The notes under the pieces are model-generated. The model saw only the letters and a program-made list of their open reading frames with translations. It was not told the DNA's origin and did not search any database. Made by a program: the position numbers and the translations under genes. This document shows positions 12,501 to 22,932 of a stretch of 64,000 nt of DNA, one piece after another (the stretch's first letter is position 1; each line of letters opens with the position of its first letter). The DNA is taken from contig OZ038433.1 of NCBI GenBank assembly GCA_964036275.1, positions 2,664,013-2,728,012 of the forward strand, in the 5' to 3' direction. This DNA is from Litoditis marina. Its lineage: Eukaryota > Nematoda > Chromadorea > Rhabditida > Rhabditidae.

Positions 12501-15500
12501 TCGGTGTTTGTATTAGTAATTCAGTATAAGTATTGTACTAGCGTAGAGTGTTTCCCATGCACACCCAAGATTATCTAGTTGCTAGCCAGTCCGAAAACTG
12601 ATAGCAGGAGCTTACATATACAGTAATTCAGTAGTCTGGAACAAAAAACCAAGAAGGAATGGGATTACATACACTGACACTATAGCACTATACCAACATT
12701 TTTGAAACCGATAGTTTACTAAGATATACCATATAGATAGAGATACCTGCGAGCACCTTCTCCTAACCAGACACCCGAATATGCATACACTAGTAAGGTC
12801 TGACTAAGCGACAAAAGGTAAGCCGTTTTCAGATGTGAACACGTGGAAATTTAGAATTTTTCATCAAAAGTAGACCAATTTTCATGTTTTCGGCTGAAAA
12901 GTAGTCCGTTTTTCGAAATTTTCTGACTATTCGGACAACCTTGCTGGTGTATGCGAATATGTTTACTTGCTTAAACCAAAATGTTGAAGTTTTTTTTGTT
13001 GAGCATGCATCGGGTCCCAGTCTTGAATGTTCACCCGCAACCCGATATCTAGGCCAACTTGGTGTATGCTTGGTTATTCTCATATAATGTTTAGCCTCCC
13101 GATATGACGGGCCTCTACCGCCTGGAAGCCATAGTGGTGGACGATCAGTTGATTATGTTTGGCGGAGGAACTCCAGATGTCGTCAAAGACCTAGAAAAGG
13201 TATGTATATAGAAATATATTATATGCTATCCCACTAATTTAGGCTCAATGACTCAATGTGCTCGGTTTGGTGAAAAATATTTGGAAAAACCTGTCCGCTT
13301 TCGGTCAAATTTAAGGTAATTTGACTATTTTTGAAGCTTATCTATTTTACTTTAATCGAAATCAACTTTCCGAAAATAGCCACCGGCCACAAAATTCTGG
13401 CGTGTGAAATAATTTTCTTTTGTTTTGAATTTTGACTCTTAATTTAACACCGAGTATAGAATATGTTTTTAGCTCACTGTCTTCAACCTGAAGACAAAGG
13501 AATACGGCACCCTTTCAACTCTACCGGATACTGAGAGTGAAATTGAGCATGGCTCAGGTTATCCTGCTCCCCGCAGGTTTGTGTTAAGTCTTTTCTTTTC
13601 CTCCTTTCCCTACGTTCCATGTGTAGGCTTTTAATGATGTTGCCACGTAAAGTAGGTTGTTCGTTGTTCCATAGCTTTTATTCTAGATACAGATGCGGTA
13701 ATGTCCATCTTTGATCTAGCATCTAGCGCAGCTTGTTTCAGATCAACACAAAATCGCCTTGATCTTAATAAACATGGTACATCTACAACTACATACCTTT
13801 AGGATGTCCTAATTTCTAATTGGTAAGATTTTCTACCGGAATAATCGACAACTGATTATTTCAGATGTCATTCGGTGACGCAGTGGGGTCGAAATGTCAT
13901 TGTGGCGGGAGGAAGTAGCGAAGATAGAATTGATGAACATGGGCGAAAGGTTGGTCAATACTTACTTGCGTTTTTCACTGCAGTAGTTCACTGTAAAGCA
14001 GACACCAGTGAGGTTTGACTATTCCTATTCTACAGAAAGTAGCCTGTTTTCCATCATAGATTCATGAAAAAGTTAGAAATTTGCATCAAATTTTGATCGA
14101 TTCTGGCGGAAAGGGCGTCCGTTTTTTGATGAACGTGTCAGATCGAGTTCTTCTTGCCCACTCTACGATATTTTAGGTCGACATCTATGGAGATGTGTGG
14201 ATTTACAATCTGGACAGCAATAGATGGACGCGTTATCCTCACAACCTACACATGGCCGTCTTTTTCCACGACGCGGCTGTCAGCAAGGTAGGTGGTTCTC
14301 ATTTTATTGAAACATTATGTAAGAATCAGAATTCTGGTTAGTGGTTATTCGGCTTGATCTTGTGTTATCTAATGGGCAAAAAGTCTAATGTAGATTCCTA
14401 ACATCTTGTATCTTGTTCTATGTTATTTATGTATGCAGGAATAATTAATAATAATAATAATTTGCTGGTAGTTTTCATATTTTTGTCTTTGTTATGATAT
14501 GTCTAGTCTCATGTCTGATTTCTCTTCTCTATTGAAATTTTTTTTGTGAGTTAGTATCATAGTTGAAGTTGTTTTGGCTATGCACTGCTTTCGAATTTGA
14601 TTATGTTTCTCTAGAATATTATTTCTGTACTGCAGGATGGATGCCTGTTGATTTTTGGCGGAGTAGCAGACGAAACGAGTCAGTTCCGAGTGAATTTGTG
14701 TCAAGCCATCTGGTTGCAACCTCCACCTCTATTGTACACGGCTGCCAGACGACTACTGAAGACGCACTCGTTGGACGGGGTTAGTTCGTGTTCCACGTTG
14801 TTCAAAGAAGGAAGATTATGTGGTCTAATCCCAACGCTTCGGTCTTTAAACTGCAATCACAAATCGCAGTTTAAAGGACCGATACGTCGGGACTGGTCTT
14901 TGGTCCTTGGTCCACATAATCGACCTACTTTAAAGAACATAGTTCATTTTTTTCCAGTAGCTCGATCACTGACACGACGACTCCATTTACCAATGCATCA
15001 ATAGAAATAGAAATGATCATAATTGGGATATACAGTTTCAAAAATTAAATAATAAAAAGGAAAACTTGAAGTGGTGGAATGTGACAACCGTAATGGTATC
15101 TCGCGGGTGAAAATGTGTGTGGCGTACAGTAGGCAGGTGTGAGCATGATTTATTACAAGAAAATATTCACATTGAAGAGAGTTCTGTCTGGCCTCGATTC
15201 TTCTTATCTTCTTCTTTTATACTTGATCCTGTGACGTCCGTTCTGTGCGTGGTTGAGTTCTCATAACATTCCTTGTCGCGGAATGTCTCATGAGTCAAGA
15301 TAGTATGGAGATTGAGAGAGAGGGATAGAGAGATAATAAAGTAGTACTCACGTACATACTGTACTTACGTACTCACTTTACATAATTTTGGGTCAAAGAG
15401 GGTCAAATTTTTAAGTGGGCGAGTTTATGGTAGTATAAAGGTCTATTATGCTCATTCAGGTGATTCCTGACCACGAGTTGATCCTCTCCAATCCATTGAA

Positions 15501-15534
15501 CATTGTGAGGAAACTTGCCTCAGCTGGTGCCTAA
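9600..15534 (+). CDS. KLHDC10: KLHDC10, kelch-domain protein 10 (12 exons, 433 aa)
   Basis: Kelch propeller protein; in vertebrates it is a CUL2-RING ligase adaptor that reads C-terminal degrons and also acts in ASK1 signalling. Exons: 9600-9665, 10136-10226, 10650-10765, 10969-11059, 11566-11738, 12318-12458, 13095-13199, 13473-13576, 13865-13949, 14177-14287, 14636-14779, 15460-15534; total 1302 nt, frame intact. Six kelch blades end in Gly-Gly at residues 75-76, 136-137, 197-198, 249-250, 311-312 and 369-370, each followed by a W-containing strand (MWRFNLLTRKW, DTWSW, NRWTRY). An acidic EDEEE stretch (about 44-50) precedes the propeller. The tail PPPLLYTAARRLLKTHSL then NPLNIVRKLASAGA matches the family's C-terminal helices, where the Elongin-binding box lies. 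Total length is close to the human protein (442). ATG 9600 is the first in-frame ATG after an AG acceptor at 9522. Confidence 0.92.
10366..10525. mobile_element. CCGGTTACC element, partial copy (KLHDC10 intron 2)
   Basis: It starts GTGAAATATATATGTAACC and carries GGTAACC/CCGGTTACC words like the complete 8.5-kb element. The right end is not recognisable. Confidence 0.5.
11408..11525. mobile_element. GGCCGTATCCACC inverted-repeat element (KLHDC10 intron 4)
   Basis: The arms CGGCCGTATCCACCAATTAT and ATTATTGGTGGATACGGCC are inverted copies around a short centre with CTCCCGGGA/TCCCGGGAG. A relative lies at 45.26-45.40 kb. It ends only 40 nt before exon 5, so its hairpin abuts the branch region of this intron. 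Confidence 0.6.
12784..12953. mobile_element. hAT-like MITE, termini CATACAC-AG-AAGG, with 8-bp TSD
   Basis: A 170-bp non-coding element in KLHDC10 intron 6. The left end CATACACTAGTAAGGTC and right end ACCTTGCTGGTGTATG are inverted repeats. It is flanked by a perfect 8-bp duplication CGAATATG (12776-12783 and 12954-12961), the hAT signature. Fragments of the family are scattered at about 2.14, 3.05, 12.02, 13.99, 18.87, 20.97, 23.95 and 40.59 kb. Confidence 0.75.
14814..14921. mobile_element. Hairpin element GATTATGTGG...CCACATAATC, copy 1
   Basis: Outer arms GATTATGTGG and CCACATAATC and inner arms CTTTAAACTGC and GCAGTTTAAAG make a nested foldback in KLHDC10 intron 11, 34 nt after exon 11. 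A related, inverted copy lies at 17.66-17.74 kb. Confidence 0.55.
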
Positions 15535-16414
15535 ACATGTTTGGTTTTTGGTAAATTCGATATAATGATGAACGTTCATGAGATGAGTAATGAGTGATAA
15601 GTTTGATGTCAATTGTTTTGTTTGAGAGTTCTAAGCCTTCTCCAATGGTTATGCAATAGCTTGTGGTCTCAAGGTTAGAATCTGTCTGCATCAACTTGTT
15701 AACGGAAAGTTTTGCACATAATCGAATATCGAACTCTTTAAATATCTGTTCATGATGAAATGCAGATATGTTAAGTGACGTTTTGTCCTGATTTGGAATC
15801 ATTCGGAAACCGTATGTGATAACCACTGGCTATTGCATGCTTGTTAGAGTATTTTTGTTATGTATTATTATGCTAACTTTCAAGTAGAATTTATCAGGTA
15901 GTAATGTTACGGTTTTATTTTCTTGTTATCTCCCAGACCTTTGTTGCGGACATCCGCTTGTTTTTTTCAGAACTAACTGGCGAATTTGTTTTAAAGGGTT
16001 CCAGTCATGTGTCCGAATCTTTTTTTTCCTTTGTTAGAGAATCTATCCTCATTAGATGAGACGAATTGATCCGGTATAATAACAGTTCACAAACACACTA
16101 CATCCATGTTTGATTCAAAGTTTTATTGGATTGATGATCGCTCTGCTTCCTGTCTATGAAATTTAGTGGCGAGAATGGAGATAGGAGATAGCAGAATTCT
16201 CTTCTTATCGCAGTCAGTTGTCGTGTTTGTTCGTTTACTGGTCGTTTTCCGTTATTTCCAAAGATATGTATATCGTGCATAATAATTGTTACCCTTTTGA
16301 ATGATTAAAACAATGTTTTGTTTTATGTATCGCGTTGTGAACGGTTAACTATGCCGGATGTTATTTGGTTATTTCTATTTTTCACTTTACTGTTACAGCT
16401 ATACTTTATATATA

Positions 16415-16495
<81 letters not shown>

Positions 16496-16548
16496 GTAAA
16501 TGTTGTTGGTGTTCAGAGTTTTGTCCCACCCTTTCGCCCCGGAGTTCG
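15535..16548. other. Spacer KLHDC10 to JAZF1
   Basis: About 1 kb with no supported exon. It should hold the KLHDC10 3' UTR and the JAZF1 promoter and 5' UTR. The last part is the TA microsatell­ite. Confidence 0.5.
16421..16492. repeat. (TA)n microsatellite
   Basis: A 72-bp uninterrupted TA run, 57 bp upstream of the JAZF1-like start codon. A polymorphic length is expected. The open frames of repeated Tyr-Ile that it creates are not genes. Confidence 0.95.
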
Positions 16549-19500
16549 ATGTCGCTGTCGCTACTCTCTGTACATACTTGCAGCTTTGGAGGCTGTGCCC
16601 AAAATTTTGCCACCCTATATGATCTCATAGCCCATATTGAATTCGTCCACATACGTGAGTTGGTTCGAAGTTGTTCACAGTTTTCACTCAATTGTTTGAT
16701 AAGTTGTATCTCTTGCTTGCCGAAATTGTCAAATTAGTCAAAATGCGAGCTTCACTGTGTTGTATTGCCCTCATTAACCGGAAACCATATTTCTCCACTT
16801 GCTTCACCACTGCTCGCTTTATTTTAACTCCAAACGAAAGCATATTTTACACTTCACCTTTTGCAATTCTAAGTGATGTTTGTGAGATAGTTCCTTCACA
16901 AATGCACACTGCTCTATATCATGTATTTGGGTATTCTAGATAGCTCATTTTCTGCACTGAAACTTTAATTCCCTGACTGACTACTGTTACAGCCCTAATA
17001 GAAGAGGATCATCGCCAGAAAACGGCCGCGGCGGCTGTCGCGGCCGCCGCAGCTGCCGCGGCTGGGGAAGAAACTCGCGTCAACGTCGCCCCCAACCTGC
17101 CGCTCAGCTGCTTTCAAAGGTTAGTCTTAATTAGGTATCTCCATGATTATAGTTTCTACAACATGTGATGTAACTGATTTGTTCGTTTTTGCATCTGTTA
17201 CTTGAATGTAGAAATAGCGGGATTGAATTTCTTGTATAGAAATGATGATAATGTAAGATGGTATATGATTCTTTCCATAATTTATGATGTTATGTGCAAT
17301 AATATTAAATATTGATAAATGAGTGAGTTCAGAGTGTTCCCCACCCCGTATCGCCCAACTCCGTGTCGCCCCGAGGTGGTAAAGGTCTCCTTCAACCATT
17401 ACAGAAAACGAGTTATTTTAGGTGAGCGGGTATTTCATCTTTTGAAGTTTTAGTATTAGTCCTGGTCAATATGTTTTATGCCCGCGTTTTAGTGAAGAAA
17501 ATATGCTTATCGATTCATTTGCGTATGACGCCATCTGATTCGAATCGCATGACATGTTGTTTCGCGCGGACGTAAAAAGAATGAACCGGGGGATATTCAT
17601 GAAACGATAAGCAGCATGGTTGTATTAAAGCAGGACCGTCCTGTTGACCAATCTTGTGTCAAGGGTCCTTTAAACTGCAATTGAAAAATGTTATGCAGCT
17701 AAAGGACTGAAGCGTTGTGTTTGGACCACATAATCGTCCTTCTTTAACTGTCAGCTATGAGTATGCACGTTTTCTTCGACTAGATATAGCTTTTATGTTT
17801 GCTTGTACTGATACATGGTGGAGAGTTGTCCAATCAGAATGTTGGAATAGAAACAAGGTATAAGACATGAGACGTTTTTAGGAAATCCCGTTTCGTCAGT
17901 GACCGCGAATCAGAATCCAGGTATTTTATTAGTTCAAATAGGTAGCTTGTAGCTTGCGAAAACTTATTACACAATAAATACAACTATGAAGAATCAGAAG
18001 TTCTTGGCTTACACGCAGATGCAGTAAACTTTCAATTTTTCATCATGGTTTTTTTTGCAGAAGATGACCAGGGGGACTCTAACCAGGCAGATGACATCAT
18101 GGAGGAATGCCTACCTGGGTGAGTAAGAACGACCATATAATTCAAGTGTTTTGAAATGTGGATCTACCGAAAGTAAGAACCCATTCAAGCGCTCTCTCAT
18201 TTGTCATTGTTGTAAATCCACTTAGCGGAAGCATTATCCGTGTTCCCAAATCGCATATATAACTCGAAGGCATGTGGAGTTTCCGGGGTATCATCTAATG
18301 TATTTACCTTTTTTCAGGGATCCGGAAATGAGGTTCAGATGCTCCTATGTCGACTGCAACAAACGATTCAGGAATCCGGCCGCATTGCGGTGAGTGCGAT
18401 TTCCGTCGTGATACTCTTAGCTCTATACTTGGGTGGGGTGTTTGGGTTACTGCCATTGTTTTGGAACCCGTAGGTATGAGATACATCCTTAACGTTTCCT
18501 CTCACTAACATTCCAATATTTATGGGTATGTTGAATGTTTACCACTATAACTTTCAACTTCGATCTGTAACTTTTTTCTATCTTCCCTCTTCGAACCGTC
18601 AAATAGACAGTATCCCACCTGTTCTGAGATACATAGTACTTTATTGACCATTGCAGAATCCATATGCGTTCCTCCCATGGCATTTCCTCGGGAGACGACC
18701 TGAGTGGTGCGGTGGTGACAGCCGAGGGAGTGATACCACAGCCGGGATACCAGCCACCCGCCGCCCCCAGTCCCACCAAATACGCTGCGTTAGTTTCACT
18801 TCCGCAAGGATTTGAAGTTGTACAAAGTACTGAACAATACATTCATGCCCAAGTTAAGTTTTAGGATTAGCCGGGAAAAACGGACTGTTGATGATTCTGT
18901 TTTCGTCAAATTGAGAGAATTGGCCAGTGATGCAAAATCATGAATTTTGACGAATAACAAAAACGGTTGTAACTTGTTTTCCGCACCTTACCGTGATGTG
19001 TATCAGGAAATAAGGAGAGATAAGATATGTGCTGCACTGTTTTTTAAAGTGTCCAACAAAGATGATGGTAGGCGTCCGCATATGTGGACTGCAGTCCTCT
19101 AGTCGTATAACACTTGGGGAGACCGACGTAACATTGCGTTCTGGGTTCTGGGGTGAGTTGTTTACAGCCAGTAAACGATCCGTTTATAGGAGCCGTCCCT
19201 ACAAGTGTCAGCAATGCTCGAAACGATACAAGACAACTCAGGGACTGCAGAATCACGTCTCGCATTCTCATCAGAAGCCGAATAGTACGTTGTTTCTCAG
19301 TTTCAAAGCATTTTGTTCTCGTCAATGCGTCAATTGTCGATACCTCTTTCAAAGTTGTCGTACGTCAATTCTCTGTTTACGTGAGTGGTAGGTAGGAAGT
19401 TGTTTGTGTTGCAGGCACTTCGTCGCAGAGTGACCCTCCTTCCCCATCGCCGGCCGTAGTGGCCCAGCTCATCACCCAGGCCAGGGCTCACGGACAGCAT

Positions 19501-21875
19501 CAACAGGCTGCACAGGCTCAGGCTGCCGCTGAGGTCAGTTCGGTCATTGTTTGCTGGCAAGCCTAATAATTCATGTACTTATTTACATCATGGTAAAAAG
19601 TGTATCTCAAGTTTCCGATCGGTTCTATACACTTTCTAGGTTGAGGAAATTTATTTAAAGTGTTTTCGCTAATATGATTTCCTGGTTATCAAACTGTGAG
19701 CGCCCAGCTGATGGATCCACTTTCATCTCATTCGACAAATGCTGAAATGTTGATAATGTCCATCTACTTTTCGCTAACCTCGTTGTGCATTGAAAAAGGT
19801 TTGCAACATTGAAGAATTCATGATTAACTTTGCGTAGTATCGGTGTTCAGTTTAGTGTACTATTTCATTTCAGCGTTTAGATGGTTTGCGTCTATGTTCC
19901 TTGTTCAACTCAGTCTAATATTCCATTTTAGCGTGCCAACCTAGCCGCCCAGCACTCGGCCTCTAGTCAGTCGACGCAGTCCGTAGCCACCACCGGGTCC
20001 TCCATGTCGTCTACCAGCCTGCGACCTCCGCCCCTTCCGGTGTCCGTGGCCGCCCACCAGCCGGCCCTAGTTCCACCCGCACCCCAGCTATACGTACAGC
20101 CAAATGTGAGTGGTCTAGAATTCGTAACATACACCAGCTGCCTTTTCTAAAAAGTTTATTTTGAAATATCAGTGTTAGCAAATTTGTATTTTAGAACATC
20201 AGTGTTAGCAAATTTGTAATTGTAACAGTCGGGTTCCTTCAGCTCAAAACATGTGCCATTTTCCCCAGATGATAGATGATATTACCAATAAAGTCAGCTG
20301 ATGTATGATTTGACTCCATGAAAAAGAACTGGTAATTTCTGAAAGACTGGTAACGCTTTCCAGGTAGTGGAAACACTCTTCAGCACTGAGTTTAAAAAAC
20401 ACTATCAAGAATTTGGGTTGTGCAGTTATAGTTATTTATGAAAGTATCACTCCACGTGATTGTGATTTAGGCACCATTACCGGTTCGCTCGATTCACGTG
20501 CAGCCCAGCCGTGTTGTTTCACAACCCCAAGTTTCAACGGTATGTTACCACTAGCCAAGTGCATTTTCTGATCTAGCGGCTGAAATGGGTTTGGATTTGG
20601 ATATCTATTAGGCTCTGGCATTTTTAACATAGAAAAATCCCTATCTTTTTGTCGTGTCTTCACAGCTCGCAAGTTGAACTATAGTTCGGTTATAAGTGAT
20701 AGCAGAGTATAGGAGAGTCGAGGGGCGAGATGGGTACCCTCTTCTTAGGTACTGTTAGTTTTTTTATTGTCTATGTCCAAATCCAGTCGCAGTTCCACCT
20801 CTCACCTCCAGGATCCATGATAACGATAACAGCTCTTGCAGCATCCAGCCATGCAGACAACCGGTCAAATTCTACACGAACAAATGATGCGACAGCGACA
20901 GGCGCAGAAACTACAGCAACAGGTGGGTCAGAGTCACATCGGAAATAGACACCTCAGACCACTCTTTTTGATATCGGCGAAAACAGAATCCGTTTATGAA
21001 TTTTTATACTATTCGGATAACTTCACTAGTTTGGATAACGCTGCTTGTCCTTTCATTGTTGCTCAACTGAACCGATCAAACCTTCCGTTTCTTTAACCGT
21101 CAATTTTGCAAAAGTATATCTTCAGTCTTGTTTTAGGCAATGATTTCCTGAGAAAGGATTTAATTATTGCCCACTGAGACAATTCATCTGATGCTTGTTA
21201 TTTAGAAGTAAAAACCTAGTCATTGTTTGGTGAATATTCACGTCTCGAATCCTGATTTTTTTCAGCAGCAGCAAGCGCAAAGTGCGCAATACCAAACATC
21301 TCAGACACGTTCTCTCGGTGAGTTATATCTTTTTTCCTGAAGTAATCATTGGAAAGAGTAATAAAACTAGAATTCAGTTGAAAATACTATTATTTTCATA
21401 TATTCTACCAAGTCTGTTCCAGGTATGGAGGGTGACAAGAATGAGGTCTTCTCAGCTGCGTATTCACGTTCTCCACATTCAGGAGCAGCTGGGAATGAGC
21501 AGCTGGCTGGACCACCAGTATCACGACCAGCACCTCAGCAGACAGGACAGGTATACATTTGTCTCCTTGCTCTTGCCATGATCATTCATTTCTTTTTTCA
21601 AGGTTTTCCATTTACTCATTACAAATGTAGCACTACGTGTAGCTTCTCCAGGGGAGTAATGGAAAATAATCAAAAATAGCCTGATTTCTGCAACACTGAA
21701 ACTAACCAAAGGTAATTTGCTATATTTGGGGGGGGGGGGGGTGGTTAGTGGTACTTGTACCACCCATAGGGTTGAGAAACGTTGTAGTGGTATATGAATT
21801 TGTATTTTGTGAGTTTCTCAGGTTGGAGCAATCACTGATGCGGGCAGTGGGCAAGTTGGTATGCAACAAGAGTAG
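16549..21875 (+). CDS. JAZF1: JAZF1-like C2H2 zinc-finger protein (15 exons, 440 aa)
   Basis: Nuclear cofactor; in vertebrates JAZF1 belongs to the NuA4/TIP60 acetyltransferase complex and represses NR2C2. Exons: 16549-16654, 16993-17119, 17405-17421, 17882-17920, 18061-18118, 18318-18389, 18657-18788, 19190-19284, 19415-19533, 19932-20105, 20471-20539, 20842-20922, 21266-21317, 21423-21550, 21822-21875; total 1323 nt. The three fingers fit the JAZF1 plan: C11/C16/H29/H34 (FGGC...DLIAHIE), C124/C129/H142/H147, and C190/C193/H206/H211 (KRYKTTQGLQNH). An Ala-rich run sits at 47-59. Everything after about residue 215 is a Gln/Ala/Pro-rich tail that human JAZF1 (243 aa) lacks. The 17-nt exon 3 is needed: without it exon 5 meets a stop at once. 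The 39-nt exon 4 is frame-neutral and could be a cassette. Fingers secure; the two tiny exons and the tail are less so. Confidence 0.85.
17660..17735. mobile_element. Hairpin element GATTATGTGG...CCACATAATC, copy 2
   Basis: It is an inverted, diverged relative of the 14.8-kb copy. It shares CCTTTAAACTGCAATTG and GGACCACATAATCG, and lies in JAZF1-like intron 3. Confidence 0.5.
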
Positions 21876-22932
21876 AAAGCTCCCGTTGGCGCTTCTGTGA
21901 ATACGTCACATCTGGCTTTATAGTTTGTACTTTGATTTAATAATGTAGATAGACCTGGTTTTCACTGTTTGTTTTCAATGAGAACATGAACAAATGTGGC
22001 TTTTTTTGCAAAATTTCATTTTATTGCATTTAGTTTTAGGACAGCTTATTTATTTATTATTTGATTTCATTCTCGCTTTGGATGGTGGTGGTTTTGGTTT
22101 TTGAATGTATTCGTATTCACTTTTTAGACAGTACAACGATATTTTTCATCTTATTTTATCAAAAGGAAGTTGAACCTTCGTACCAGCCCTAAAACGTCAG
22201 GAACGGGATAGGGGCAACTATGACTAAGTTAAACGGTTTTTCCGTCATGAACGAGCTTGTGGCACACTACTTTCAACCGACTAAAAACTCGGATTGGTCG
22301 ATGTTTCATTCGTGAAATTCGGTTGGAAAGAATTTGCTTCGAATATATTTTATTGGGAGTTATCATTTTATATTGTAAAAGTGTCACAAGCTCGTGCCAA
22401 CTTAGGTAAGTTTTTCAATCGTACAAAATATGTAGTATAGTTATTTATTGATTGAATGGCGTAGAAACTGGGCATTGGTATTAATATTGACTGGGCATTG
22501 GTATTAATAATTTGTATTTTTTATGTGTATAATGCCTAAAGTAGCGCTGGACAGCTACAATTCCTTTTCCTTTGAGTTATGTCTGTGTTGTAATGTGACC
22601 CGTACAATGGTTATCGAATTCATGTGTTTTATGTTTTGAGTGGTTTTACTTTTAGGACCCTTCCTATTAAGAGCGACATTTTTTCGTTCCTCTTTTATGA
22701 CTCTTGTGATCGAACGATATTGATATGCATGTCGATTCGAAAATGTCATAATTCATTTTAAAGCATTCGCAATGTGGATTTTGTATGATAAATGTGTCGC
22801 AAATATTGTATTTGTTATCTTCTTTCGTGAGTTGATCCCTCTCGCTTATCTAGAATGTTATTGGGGTACGTTGACATGACTCTTTCAATTGAATGTCAAA
22901 ATTATCGGTGTAGCTATTTTTTCTAGTAGACA
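21876..22932. other. Spacer JAZF1 to CPSF3
   Basis: It has no supported exon and presumably holds the JAZF1 3' UTR and the CPSF3 promoter. The right end TATTTTTTCTAG lies just 7 nt before the CPSF3 ATG, so it looks like a splice or trans-splice acceptor. A foldback element occupies 22223-22407. Confidence 0.5.
22223..22407. mobile_element. Foldback element with ACGAGCTTGTG-CAC arms
   Basis: The left part ACTAAGTT plus ACGAGCTTGTGGCACAC and the right part GTGTCACAAGCTCGT plus AACTTAGGT form imperfect inverted arms around an A/T-rich centre. I see no target duplication and no coding capacity. Confidence 0.5.

Noticed and set aside
14780..15004. Unspliced C-terminus of KLHDC10 (read-through to a stop at about 15002)
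   Set aside because: The read-through crosses a hairpin element and gives no family-like residues, whereas splicing GGG/GTTAGT to 15460 adds a plausible family C-terminus in frame.
16358..16691. Two 90-residue open frames on opposite strands with Tyr-Ile repeats
   Set aside because: They are created by the (TA)n microsatellite.
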